A stretch of 64,000 nt of DNA from Fusobacterium varium (GTDB lineage: Bacteria > Fusobacteriota > Fusobacteriia > Fusobacteriales > Fusobacteriaceae). The DNA is taken from assembly GCA_002356455.1 (NCBI GenBank), contig AP017968.1, forward strand, positions 3,224,001-3,288,000. Reading direction: 5' to 3'. Positions 34,848 to 43,729 of this stretch are shown here, in pieces; within the stretch, counting starts at the first letter, position 1, and each line of letters opens with the position of its first letter. A program made the translations under genes and the position numbers. Under the pieces are notes generated by a model. The model saw only the letters and a program-made list of their open reading frames with translations, was not told where the DNA came from and searched no databases.

Positions 34848-35213
34848 CTATAAGCCATTTACTCTTTTATATTCTTCTACTAATCTTCTTCCTAATTCTT
34901 CTGTATCTAAAAATCCAAATCCTACCACTTGGTATCCTTGTTTAATAGCTGTAACTCCAGCATCAACTGATCTTAAATGTGAAGTTGCTTTATACCCATA
35001 TTTTGTTTGTGCCATTATTGCTCCAGCTCCTCCACTTCCACAAAAAGAAATTCCAAATGTTGCATTATTTTCTTTCATTACATCTCCAAGCTTCATGTCT
35101 GCCGCCATACCAGGTACAACTATTGCCTTTCCTCCAGCTGCTTCTACTCCCTTTGCTACATTTTGACCTTTCCCAAGTCTGTGTGCTATTACTACTACGA
35201 TTTCTTTTTCCAT
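34848..35213 (-). CDS. glycine-rich SFCGS family protein (EF_0830 type)
   Basis: 121-residue soluble alpha/beta protein named for its motif: GISFCGSGGAGAIMAQTKYGYKA near residue 55. Size and the Cys-containing loop recall PTS EIIB domains, but I see no firm match and the resemblance is inference. The N-terminus EIVVVIAHRLGKGQNVAKGVEAAGGKAIVVPG has a Rossmann-like rhythm. It is encoded between the PRD protein and DUF4312 on the same operon. Confidence 0.85.
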   Translation of the reverse strand: MEKEIVVVIAHRLGKGQNVAKGVEAAGGKAIVVPGMAADMKLGDVMKENNATFGISFCGSGGAGAIMAQTKYGYKATSHLRSVDAGVTAIKQGYQVVGFGFLDTEELGRRLVEEYKRVNGL

Positions 35214-35247
35214 CTTTTTTACCTCCTAAAGTATATTATATCATCAA

Positions 35248-35613
35248 TTAATTTTCTTGCTGCATTTCCATAGCTAACTGTAATTGAATAGCTGCAAGAA
35301 CTATTTCCATTCTGTTTAAATCTCTCTTATATTTTTCTGCCAAAGGCATAATTATTTTTTCTGAAACCTCTATTGCTTCTCTTTCCACTTCATCCTCTGG
35401 ACAGTCATCTCCACAATCTAATCCAATATCTTCTTTTAATCTCTTTGCCAAACTTACCATATGTGCATAAAATACAAGTTTAAAATCTGGAAGAAATTCT
35501 ATTTTTTCTTCTGCCAATATCTTAGTTGTATGGTCAGCATCAGGAAGATACATTTCAAATTCCTCATCTGTCATTTTTAATCTTGTTTGAACATCTTTCA
35601 ATAAATCTTTCAC
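35248..35613 (-). CDS. stand-alone PRD-domain protein (EF_0829 type)
   Basis: A single PTS-regulation-domain-like helical bundle of 121 residues without any DNA- or RNA-binding part. One conserved His is present (FKLVFYAHMVSLAKRL); the second PRD His position near EIVLAAIQLQLA is Gln. In antiterminators and activators PRDs sense sugar flux through phosphorylation. A free one in a transport operon may modulate another protein. The start is a GTG that overlaps the stop of the amidohydrolase gene (TAGTG) behind AAGGAGG, implying coupling. Confidence 0.78.
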   Translation of the reverse strand: MKDLLKDVQTRLKMTDEEFEMYLPDADHTTKILAEEKIEFLPDFKLVFYAHMVSLAKRLKEDIGLDCGDDCPEDEVEREAIEVSEKIIMPLAEKYKRDLNRMEIVLAAIQLQLAMEMQQEN

Positions 35614-36740
35614 TAAATATCCTCCTTTTTAATTAATTCATCTTTTATAAATACATACTTTGTCTTTATATATTTTTCTGCTGTTATTACTTTATTTACA
35701 CTGTCTTTTAATTCTAACTTCCCATTTTCCACTATATCAAATATAGTAAGATCTCCCATATAACCCTCTTTAAGTTCTCCAAGTCCTTTTAATTTAAAAG
35801 CTCTTGCTGGTTCATATGTAACTTTTTCTACACATTTTTCCACTGACCATCCAAGATATATCATTTTATTTATTGTATTCTCTAGGCTTCCCACTGGTGT
35901 AATTATATTTTTAGAATAAATATCAGTACTTATTGTGTTTGCTTCAAACCCTTCTTTTATTCCCACTTCTGCTGTATCCAGAGAGAAGCTTTCTGAACCA
36001 TGTCCTATATCAAAAAGAACTCCACGTTTTATTGCTTCTCTAACTTCAGGAATAACTTTCCCTTCTCTTACCAATCCATTTACTTTATTATTGTAACAGT
36101 GAGTAGCTATATCTCCTTTTCCTAATAATTCTAACACTTCTTCTATTTTGGGAGGAGCATTACCTATATGTACAACTAGTGGAACTTCTAATTCAGAAGC
36201 TATTTTCTTTCCTTCTGCTATTGGTTTTATTCCATTTTCTTTTACTACTGATGCACTGGCTCTAGCTTTTAATCCTACTATTATTTCTAGATATTTATTT
36301 AATGCTTCTTTTATTTTTTCTTTATCTATATTTTTCATATCACTAAGTTCACTTTTTATTTTCAATCCCATAGATGAAATATTTAATAATGAATATACTC
36401 TTGTTTTAGACTTTTTTATTATATTTTCAACAAAGTCTTCTATTGTTTCTTCACCAGCTGTTCCTGCATCAACTACTGTTGTAACTCCTTTTTTTACTCC
36501 TATTTCATCTGGAAATACTCCATTTGTATCCTCAGAAGGATAGCAATGTACATGTATATCAATAAATCCTGGTGCTATTATGCTATCTTTTACATCTATT
36601 ACTTCACTGCCCTCTTCATTGATATTTTCCCCAATCCTTTTTATTATTCCATCTTCTATTAATATATCTACTCTTGTCATATGAAAATTATTCTTACCAT
36701 CTAAAAGTCTTCCATTTTTTATAAGAGTTTTCATTTTCAA
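35613..36740 (-). CDS. amidohydrolase/deacetylase-like metalloenzyme (EF_0837 family)
   Basis: Dihydroorotase-like metal-dependent amidohydrolase, first gene of the operon. Ligands are visible in order: GFIDIHVHCYPS (His-x-His), a probable carbamylated Lys in IVGLKARASAS, VVHIGNAP (His), THCYNN (His) and STDIYSKN (Asp). The start is taken as TTG at 36740, five bases after AGGAGG; ATG at 36734 is an alternative. The ATG at 36764 overlaps the ribosome site. A deacylation step that frees an amino-sugar acid for the DgaE-like lyase is inference from the neighbours. Confidence 0.88.
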   Translation of the reverse strand: MKMKTLIKNGRLLDGKNNFHMTRVDILIEDGIIKRIGENINEEGSEVIDVKDSIIAPGFIDIHVHCYPSEDTNGVFPDEIGVKKGVTTVVDAGTAGEETIEDFVENIIKKSKTRVYSLLNISSMGLKIKSELSDMKNIDKEKIKEALNKYLEIIVGLKARASASVVKENGIKPIAEGKKIASELEVPLVVHIGNAPPKIEEVLELLGKGDIATHCYNNKVNGLVREGKVIPEVREAIKRGVLFDIGHGSESFSLDTAEVGIKEGFEANTISTDIYSKNIITPVGSLENTINKMIYLGWSVEKCVEKVTYEPARAFKLKGLGELKEGYMGDLTIFDIVENGKLELKDSVNKVITAEKYIKTKYVFIKDELIKKEDI

Positions 36741-36809
36741 TTTTACCTCCTGTTTTTGTATCATTTTAAAACAATAATTCTTTTTACCAACCTCATCATC
36801 TTGATATCA

Positions 36810-36838
36810 GTTATACATTTTTTATTTTACTTTGTCAA
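36810..36838 (-). promoter_or_regulatory. sigma-70 type promoter of the EF_0829-type operon
   Basis: On the minus strand TTGACA (36838-36833), a 17-base spacer and TATAAC (36815-36810) give a near-consensus promoter about 70 bases before the amidohydrolase start. I saw no sigma-54 (GG-N10-GC) site, unlike the Salmonella dga operon. Confidence 0.7.
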
Positions 36839-36945
36839 ATTTTCAATTTTCGTCGTTATTTTTCATATAACACTATATTTGTCTAAGTAATTTCTTAAAC
36901 TATATGTTTATTTTATTGAATTTTTATGCTATTATTTCTTTATAG

Positions 36946-37002
36946 ACGATTTTTAATTTTAAATTTTATCGTTTATAAAATAGAAAAAATATAAAATATC
37001 GT
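36946..37002 (+). repeat. ACGAT/ATCGT repeats before the Rep_3 gene
   Basis: Three copies of a short motif lie within 57 bases: ACGAT (36946-36950), ATCGTTTATAAAAT (from 36968) and ATCGTATAAAATAAT (from 36998). The first two face each other as an imperfect palindrome, the last two are direct repeats. They lie 30-90 bases before the initiator start and could be its binding or autoregulatory sites. Confidence 0.4.
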
Positions 37003-37032
37003 ATAAAATAATTTTGAAAAGGGGGAATTTTT

Positions 37033-38211
37033 TTGAAGAAAAGTTTTAACGATTACATCAGTTTAAGTGAAAAAGAGATAGATATCAAATTTAATAAAGT
37101 TTTTTCAAAAAAAGAAAAAATTCTCTTTGATTTTCTGTTAAAAGATAAAGAAGATATCTTAAATAATAATATTCTAGTTCCAATATTAAAAATAAAAAAA
37201 CTTTTACTCTTGGGAGAATTAGAAAATATTCTTAAAATATTTCAAAAGCTCACTGAAAAAATAATTATCTATACAGTTTTTAAGCTGGAATTAATTGAAA
37301 AAAAGGGAGCTTTCTCTATTATTTCTTCTTACCACATAGAAAAAAATAATATTAAAGTAATCTTTACTGAAGAATTTAGATCTATTTTTCAAAAAAATTC
37401 TTATTTTCAAAAAAATGATTTTGATATATTACTTTTTTTTCAAAATGATTATGCTATTGCTCTATATAATTTTCTTAAATTTAATATATCTATGAATAAA
37501 TCCATTGAGATTTCTATATATAAATTGAAAAGTTTATTGGGATTGGAAGAATCATATGATAGATTTTTTGATTTTGAAAAAATGATACTTAGACCAGCAT
37601 TTCAAGAAATATCAAAAGTAACTAAAAAAAATATTGAGTATACAAAAATTAAGAATAGAGATTCTTCTAACTCTAAAATTATAGGATTACTTCTTGAAAT
37701 AAAAGATATAAATGAACAAGAGAAAGTAACTCTTACTAATAATATTATAGAAAAAATAGAAACAGTAATTTCAGCCACAGATATAAAAAAAGACCTTTGG
37801 GCAAAAATCTTCAAATCTCTGGATGATAAAAGTTATGATTATATAATAAAAAATGTAAATTACAGTATAGCCCATTATCCTAAAAATGGTTTTAAACTTT
37901 TCTTTGAAGAGGCTCTTGATCTAAATTATGCTGAAAATAGATTTAAAAATAAAATTACTAAATTTTCTGAAACATTTAAATGTATTGAGAATATTGAAAA
38001 AAAGTATACTTCTCTCGCTCAACTTCATTCTGATTTATTTAAAATACTGGCAAATTTAAAATTCAATTATCTTACTTTAAATCCTCAATTTTTAAAATCT
38101 CTCCAGTCTTTAAAAGTGAGAAAAGAATTGGAATATTTTGATAATGATTTTATAATATTTGCTGAGTATAATGATAATGAAATAAGCTATATCTCTTTGT
38201 TTGAAAATTAA
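37033..38211 (+). CDS. RepB/Rep_3-family replication initiator-like protein
   Basis: 392-residue protein with the two-winged-helix organisation of plasmid Rep_3 initiators. The family-typical second wing is clear near residues 175-205 (SYDRFFDFEKMILRPAFQEISKVTKKNIEYTKIK). A first winged helix lies around residues 60-120. The C-terminal 130 residues are unrecognised. The start is a TTG behind AAGGGGG. It is divergent from the EF_0829-type operon and has no plasmid partition or mobilisation neighbours, so it looks like a chromosomal relic or a domesticated initiator. A MITE follows directly. Confidence 0.72.
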   Translation: MKKSFNDYISLSEKEIDIKFNKVFSKKEKILFDFLLKDKEDILNNNILVPILKIKKLLLLGELENILKIFQKLTEKIIIYTVFKLELIEKKGAFSIISSYHIEKNNIKVIFTEEFRSIFQKNSYFQKNDFDILLFFQNDYAIALYNFLKFNISMNKSIEISIYKLKSLLGLEESYDRFFDFEKMILRPAFQEISKVTKKNIEYTKIKNRDSSNSKIIGLLLEIKDINEQEKVTLTNNIIEKIETVISATDIKKDLWAKIFKSLDDKSYDYIIKNVNYSIAHYPKNGFKLFFEEALDLNYAENRFKNKITKFSETFKCIENIEKKYTSLAQLHSDLFKILANLKFNYLTLNPQFLKSLQSLKVRKELEYFDNDFIIFAEYNDNEISYISLFEN

Positions 38212-38225
38212 ATATAAAAATAAAA

Positions 38226-38363
38226 GAGGCTGTTGCAAATTCTAAATAACCCAATTACCAAAAAAGCTGACTTGAAGTTTTCCTTCATGACAGCTTTTTC
38301 TTTTTAAATAAAATGAAAGAGGCTACACAAATTAGTTTATAAATCACTAATTTGCAATAGCCC
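38226..38363 (+). mobile_element. 138-bp MITE derived from the IS1182-family element
   Basis: Starts GAGGCTGTTGCAAATT and ends AATTTGCAATAGCCCC. The first 90 bases match the left end of the full IS copies, including the AAAGCTGAC hairpin. The last 50 match the right end (CACAAATTAGTTTAT...). The whole transposase gene is missing. It lies between two convergent genes and could be moved in trans by the intact copies. Confidence 0.88.
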
Positions 38364-38372
38364 CTTAATTAT

Positions 38373-40139
38373 TTAAAAATTTACATAATATCCATATTCT
38401 TTAAAAAGATCAACTACCTGTCCTACATTTTCACTTTTTACAAGAACATGGAAATCTTCTCCTTTTAATAAAAGAGATTTAAATCTTTCATCTCTTGTTA
38501 TTGTACTGATAAGTTCTCTATCATTTTTAAGCTTTAATACAACAAATTGATGTTCTGCCCTTATAGCACTGCTTTTTTCTACCAAATCGTCAAAAAATCC
38601 CTGCCATAACTCATTAAGATTATCAGATATTTTGGCTTTAAATTCAGTTATTCTCTCTTCAAGTTCCTGATATCCATTCAGCCCTCTAAGAAAATTTTCT
38701 TTTGTAAATTTATACTTGTTAATAGCTATTTTTTGAGATACTCTCTCTAAAAACATAGTTTTTACTGGAACATCTCCTATTATTGTAGCTATAAGCCTAT
38801 CTTCATCCAGAATTACTTCACCTTCATCTTTTGTACATGCAAAATCAAAATCATCTATTCTTCCCAAACAATATTTTCCTAAAGCTGTTATTTTTATATA
38901 TTTAAGTCCGTCATATTTACTCAAATAACCATTTTTAAGATACAAGCAATTATTAATAGATGGATAATCATAATACAATTCTAATACTCCCATAGTTCCA
39001 AGAATAAATAATACTGATTTTATAAATGGAATAACAACATATGCAAGATATCTTTCATAATTTAATATTTTTGTTCTTTCATAGTTGGCCTCATTTATAT
39101 AAATATAGTCATATGCATCTTTTATATCTATTATTTCTATAAATTCATCTCTATATAATATAGCTTTTATTATATTATCTACACTTACAATTTTATCATT
39201 AGGCACTTCATCAATTATTTTTTTGATAGTAATAAGTCCTCTTTTTATTTCTTCCTTAGATTTCCATATATTTTTTACACCCTTTAGATAATTTAAATAT
39301 AAAGAAGTATAATGATAGTTTTCTTCTTGTATCAATTCTCCCTCAAGGAAATCCTTCACTATTTTTTTTATATTAGAAACCCTAAAATAATCTTCATTCA
39401 TATACTTTTCTTTTACTAAAAAGAAAAATAATGCTATGGTTTCAGTTTTTAAAAAATCCAAGTCCTTTGAATTTTCATAATATTCATTAATATTACAATA
39501 TTTTTTCATATTAACTTTTGATTCTTTTAATATTTTTCCACTATTAGATAAAATTATCCCACCCTGTTTATAAAAGTCAAAATAAATTTTCAGATTTTCT
39601 GCCAATTCCTTTTCATTATTATTTACAAGGCATTCTTCTATTTTAGTTAGAGGAATTATATCATATTCAGGAGGTTTTATCATAAATTGTCTTATAACTC
39701 TTATCAAGTCATAATCCATATATAAATATTCACCTCTTTTATTATCTTTATCTGCTTTAAAAAATAAATACTCTTCTTTTAAATCTTTGTTTAAATCATA
39801 ATTATTTTCCAATTTCAGATATTTTTCTCTATCTTTAGATGGAATGAAAAATTTCTCATTCCACATTATTTCCTCAAAAACTTTTTTCACATCAGTATCT
39901 AATGTTTCAAACACAGAACAAAATATTTCCTCTTTTAGATATATCTGCTCTATTAAATCCATAAAAGTTTGTTTGTTGCTATTTTCACAAATTAAAGATA
40001 TTTCAAAAAGTCCTAAATTACTTCCTATATATCCTTCGGCTATCCAGTCCAGAAAATATCTGTTATATAATCTAAACAAAATATCTTTAGGGTAGAACTC
40101 ATTTAGTGCTTCTCTAAATCTGTCTTTACTTATTCCCAT
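38373..40139 (-). CDS. helicase-associated partner protein of the SNF2 gene
   Basis: 588-residue protein encoded 19 bases after the SNF2 helicase. Most of it is helical and unrecognised. The last 150 residues (LERVSQKIAINKYKFTKENFLRG ... ELWQGFFDDLVEKSS ... FHVLVKSENVGQVVDLFKEYGYYV) resemble the helicase-associated domain found next to XPB/Ssl2-like helicases (PF13625 type), by pattern only. The start is set at the ATG at 40139, behind AGGGAGA. The longer ORF start at 40181 would overlap the helicase gene and has no ribosome site. It may be an adaptor or regulator of the helicase. Confidence 0.72.
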   Translation of the reverse strand: MGISKDRFREALNEFYPKDILFRLYNRYFLDWIAEGYIGSNLGLFEISLICENSNKQTFMDLIEQIYLKEEIFCSVFETLDTDVKKVFEEIMWNEKFFIPSKDREKYLKLENNYDLNKDLKEEYLFFKADKDNKRGEYLYMDYDLIRVIRQFMIKPPEYDIIPLTKIEECLVNNNEKELAENLKIYFDFYKQGGIILSNSGKILKESKVNMKKYCNINEYYENSKDLDFLKTETIALFFFLVKEKYMNEDYFRVSNIKKIVKDFLEGELIQEENYHYTSLYLNYLKGVKNIWKSKEEIKRGLITIKKIIDEVPNDKIVSVDNIIKAILYRDEFIEIIDIKDAYDYIYINEANYERTKILNYERYLAYVVIPFIKSVLFILGTMGVLELYYDYPSINNCLYLKNGYLSKYDGLKYIKITALGKYCLGRIDDFDFACTKDEGEVILDEDRLIATIIGDVPVKTMFLERVSQKIAINKYKFTKENFLRGLNGYQELEERITEFKAKISDNLNELWQGFFDDLVEKSSAIRAEHQFVVLKLKNDRELISTITRDERFKSLLLKGEDFHVLVKSENVGQVVDLFKEYGYYVNF

Positions 40140-40158
40140 TTTATTTTCTCCCTGTAAT

Positions 40159-42906
40159 CTATTCTCCAAGTATAAATTCAATATCTTTTTCTGTAAGAAC
40201 TTTCATAGATGAGCTGTCTTCAGATATTAAATTATCTAATAACTTGCTTTTTGTATCTTGCAGCTGTAATATTTTTTCCTCTATTGTATCCTTTAATATT
40301 AACTTATATGAAAACACTGTTCTGTCCTGTCCTAATCTATAAGCTCTGTCTATTGCCTGATTTTCTACTGTTTTATTCCACCATGGATCATATATAAATA
40401 TTGTGTCAGCAGCAGTAAGATTTAAACCTACTCCTCCTGTTTTTAATGTCATAATGAAAACTTTATATTTACTGTCTTTTTGAAATCTATCAACTAAAGA
40501 CTGCCTATCCTTTGTGCTCCCAGTCATTGAAAGATAATTTATTCCATATTTCTTTAAATCTTCACATATGTTCTCTATAGAATTTATATAATTTGTAAAT
40601 ACAAGTACCTTATGTCCATTCTCCACAGCTTCTACTATATTATTTACCAAAACTTCTCTTTTACTTGAAGTAACTCCATTACTTTTAGCTTCGGGACAGC
40701 TTGTTATTTGTCTGAGTTCATTAAGAGCTTGAAGAATAAAAAATTGTGTTTTCCCTATTCCATTTTCTTTTATCTGGTTATTTACCATTTTGTAATAGTA
40801 ACTTCTTCTTTCCTCATAAAGCTTTTTCTGCTCTGTATTCATTTCTATAAACATAGTTTTTTCTATTTTATCTGGTAAATCTTTAAGTACCTCTTTTTTC
40901 ACCCTTCTTAATATAAAAGGATAAATTTTCTTTTTTAATTCCTCAATTGCTTCCTGATCATTTTCTTTTTGTATAGGTATAGCATAATAATTATTAAACT
41001 CCTCTGCAGTTCCAAACATTGCTGGATTTAAAAATCTAAATAGAGAATACAACTCTCCTAGATTATTTTCAATAGGAGTTCCACTTAATGCTATTCTATT
41101 TTTCGAATTAAGAAGCATTATTGCTTTTGTTGTCTGTGCATTTATATTCTTTATATTTTGAGATTCGTCAAGAATTATTGTATCAAATTTCATTTCTTTT
41201 AAAGTTTCAATATCATTTCTTATTGTGCCATATGTAGTAAGTATTACACAATTTTTTTTAATTATGTCTATACTTCTAAAGTTGCCATAATAAATTCCTA
41301 CTTTTAATTTAGGACTGAATCTTTTTATTTCCCCTTCCCAGTTATATATCAAACTTTTAGGCATTATAACAAGACTTTTTTTACCTCTTTCTTCATGAAG
41401 TCTTGTCAATACTGCTATTGCTTGGAGCGTTTTTCCAAGCCCCATATCATCAGCCAAACATCCTCCTAAATTATTATCCATAAGATATGCCAACCATTTA
41501 AATCCATATTCCTGATATTCTCTAAGTTGAGCTTTTACATTAGGTGGATCTATTTGATAATTTTTTACATTATTTATTCCTTTGAAAAAATCTCTGCTTC
41601 TATTCATTTCTTGTGAAAATATTTTATCTTCTATTAATTCTTCAACTAATGGTAAGTCAAAGAATGATAATTTCACTTTTTTCTTATCACTATCTTTAAA
41701 AAGTCTTTCTAATTTTTCTATATATTTTCTATTAATAAGAGCACTTGTCCCATCACTAAGCATTATATAAGAGTCTTTTCTATATGATGAAAGTACATCT
41801 AATATAGAAAATTTTTCTCCTTCTATTTCCAGTTCTATCTCGCCTTCAAGAAAATCTATAGAATGGCTGAAATTTCCAACTACTTTAGGTTTTACTGCTT
41901 TTATATTGTACTTCCTTAATTTATCTGTTCCAACTACCTTATATTTTGATGCAAGCTGCAAAAGTTCCTTCATTATAAATTCTTTAGCAAGTTTTTCCTG
42001 CAATATAATAAGATTATCCTCATCTACATAAAATCCAGTTTTTATTTTTATATTTTTCTGCAGTCTAGCCAATACTTTAGCTATATCCTCCATAGCTTCT
42101 GGCAGTCTGCTTAAATCAACTTCGCTTATAAATATTTTTTTTTCAAGATTATTTACTACTGCTGTATATTCTATTTCATTTTTCTTTAAAAATTCATAGT
42201 CCATTGTAGATATCATAAGGGTTACTTGAAGGTATAGACTATTATCCTGAGATATTTTTTCTATTATTATCTGTGGAACTGGAGTATTTTTTTCTCCTTG
42301 TACTACTTTATAATCCTGATACTCTATTTCTATATTTTTAAAATATTTCATAGTTATTGTTATAAAATTTTCAAGTTCTTTTTTATAAATATTTCCTACT
42401 AATTCTTTTATAGTATGAAGCCCATTATCTTCATTTTCTAAAATATAAAAAATATTATCTCTTACAACTAATTCTTCATTTATTATTTCAAAATCACTAA
42501 AACTACCATTCAACAGAAGTTCAGTATATAATATATTTTCATCTTCTTCTTTTTCTTTTATTATCAAAGAAAGAGTATTATTTTCCTTTACCCACTGTAT
42601 TTTATCCATGTTTTCATCAACAAACTTATCATTATCAATGAGTTGTGAAATAAGATTTGAATGCTCACTTAAATAAGCTTCCTGATACTCTTTTTCCCAA
42701 TCAATAAAAAAACTGTCTTCTTTTATTCCTTTTATATACGAAAGAATTGATTGTGTTTTATTTGTATAATCATCTATTTCAACAAAATCTAAACTATTTA
42801 ATACTGCTCCATCAGAAAAAACTGGCACTATATATTTTCCTTTTTTATCTGTTTTCAGCATAAAGTAGATACTGTCTAATCTGTAATCCATTTTTTCCCA
42901 ATTCAT
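40159..42906 (-). CDS. SNF2-family DEAD/DEAH-box helicase
   Basis: Large bacterial SNF2 ATPase, about 915 residues. The N-terminal half holds a SNF2-associated (PF08455-like) region. The ATPase begins with Walker A in ADDMGLGKTLQAIAVL, then TTYGTIRND, the DExx box ILDESQNIKN, ALSGTPIENNLGELYSL, and the C-lobe GGVGLNLTAADTIFIYDPWWN and AIDRAYRLGQDRTV (arginine finger). No zinc SWIM cysteines are seen. The start is uncertain: a TATAAT at 42942-42947 would put the transcript start after the first ATG (42939), and AAGG suits the ATG at 42906. A DNA repair or chromatin-like role is inference. Confidence 0.9.
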   Translation of the reverse strand: MNWEKMDYRLDSIYFMLKTDKKGKYIVPVFSDGAVLNSLDFVEIDDYTNKTQSILSYIKGIKEDSFFIDWEKEYQEAYLSEHSNLISQLIDNDKFVDENMDKIQWVKENNTLSLIIKEKEEDENILYTELLLNGSFSDFEIINEELVVRDNIFYILENEDNGLHTIKELVGNIYKKELENFITITMKYFKNIEIEYQDYKVVQGEKNTPVPQIIIEKISQDNSLYLQVTLMISTMDYEFLKKNEIEYTAVVNNLEKKIFISEVDLSRLPEAMEDIAKVLARLQKNIKIKTGFYVDEDNLIILQEKLAKEFIMKELLQLASKYKVVGTDKLRKYNIKAVKPKVVGNFSHSIDFLEGEIELEIEGEKFSILDVLSSYRKDSYIMLSDGTSALINRKYIEKLERLFKDSDKKKVKLSFFDLPLVEELIEDKIFSQEMNRSRDFFKGINNVKNYQIDPPNVKAQLREYQEYGFKWLAYLMDNNLGGCLADDMGLGKTLQAIAVLTRLHEERGKKSLVIMPKSLIYNWEGEIKRFSPKLKVGIYYGNFRSIDIIKKNCVILTTYGTIRNDIETLKEMKFDTIILDESQNIKNINAQTTKAIMLLNSKNRIALSGTPIENNLGELYSLFRFLNPAMFGTAEEFNNYYAIPIQKENDQEAIEELKKKIYPFILRRVKKEVLKDLPDKIEKTMFIEMNTEQKKLYEERRSYYYKMVNNQIKENGIGKTQFFILQALNELRQITSCPEAKSNGVTSSKREVLVNNIVEAVENGHKVLVFTNYINSIENICEDLKKYGINYLSMTGSTKDRQSLVDRFQKDSKYKVFIMTLKTGGVGLNLTAADTIFIYDPWWNKTVENQAIDRAYRLGQDRTVFSYKLILKDTIEEKILQLQDTKSKLLDNLISEDSSSMKVLTEKDIEFILGE

Positions 42907-43015
42907 ACCCATTTTCCTTATCATAATTTTATTTAACATATATTATATCAAATAATATATGGTTTATCAATGTTTAAATTTTTTCTAATTCCTATTTAGC
43001 GCTTTTTTTAAGAGA

Positions 43016-43729
43016 TTATATCTGTAATTTCTCTAAACATTCATTTATCACTATGCCTTTTGTTCCTGTTTCTTTCAAATCATTACAAAATTCTTTTATT
43101 ATATTATAACTTTTTCCAAAATGCATTGGAATAATATTATCAGGTTGAAGTTCCTGAACAAAATATTTTCCTCCTAAAAAAGCATTATCCTCTAAACGTG
43201 GATCAACAGGAAAGAAAGCTATATTTATTTTTTCATTATTTTCCTTTATATCTTCTATTATTTTTTGAAAGGACTTTTTCATAAATTCCTCTTCTTCTTT
43301 TGTATCATCTGCCCAACACCACCAGTTGAGATCTCCTGCATGAAATATAACCTTATCCCCCATTTTTATCCAAAAAGATACTCCAGCATCAGTAGATCCA
43401 TACATTTTTATATCTAATCCTTCTACCTTGATTTTATCTCCTTCTGAAACTGTGTAGTATCTTTCAGGTATTGTTTTCAATTTTATATCACTGCTAAGTA
43501 CATAAGATACCTGCGGATTTTTCTCCTGCCATTTCAATATTTCAGAATTAAAATGATCAGCATGTATGTGAGAAGAAAAAACTATTACTTTTTTATCCAT
43601 CTCCATAACAAAATCTTCTATATTAATTAAAGCTTTTTTCTTTCTTGGAGTCTTGTAATAATCAAAAATTAAAACATACTCTGAATTTTCAACTACAAAA
43701 CAGCTGTGATAGATATAATAAATATTCAT
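43016..43729 (-). CDS. MBL-fold metallohydrolase
   Basis: Metallo-beta-lactamase fold protein of 237 residues. The signature SSHIHADHFN supplies the H-x-H-x-D-H metal ligands, IFHAGDLNWW provides a His/Asp, and PMHFGKS the final His. The overall pattern recalls UlaG-like/YycJ-like phosphodiesterases or lactonases; the substrate is not predictable. The gene stands alone with an extended -10 (TGGTATAAT) about 30 bases before the ATG. Confidence 0.9.
   Translation of the reverse strand: MNIYYIYHSCFVVENSEYVLIFDYYKTPRKKKALINIEDFVMEMDKKVIVFSSHIHADHFNSEILKWQEKNPQVSYVLSSDIKLKTIPERYYTVSEGDKIKVEGLDIKMYGSTDAGVSFWIKMGDKVIFHAGDLNWWCWADDTKEEEEFMKKSFQKIIEDIKENNEKINIAFFPVDPRLEDNAFLGGKYFVQELQPDNIIPMHFGKSYNIIKEFCNDLKETGTKGIVINECLEKLQI

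Noticed and set aside
36741-37032. Sigma-54 promoter for the DgaE/DgaF operon as in Salmonella
   Set aside because: No GG-N10-GC element is seen and no sigma-54 activator gene is adjacent; a sigma-70 promoter fits well.
37033-38211. The region as an integrated plasmid
   Set aside because: Only the Rep-like gene suggests this; there are no partition, toxin-antitoxin or mobilisation genes, and the neighbours are metabolic.
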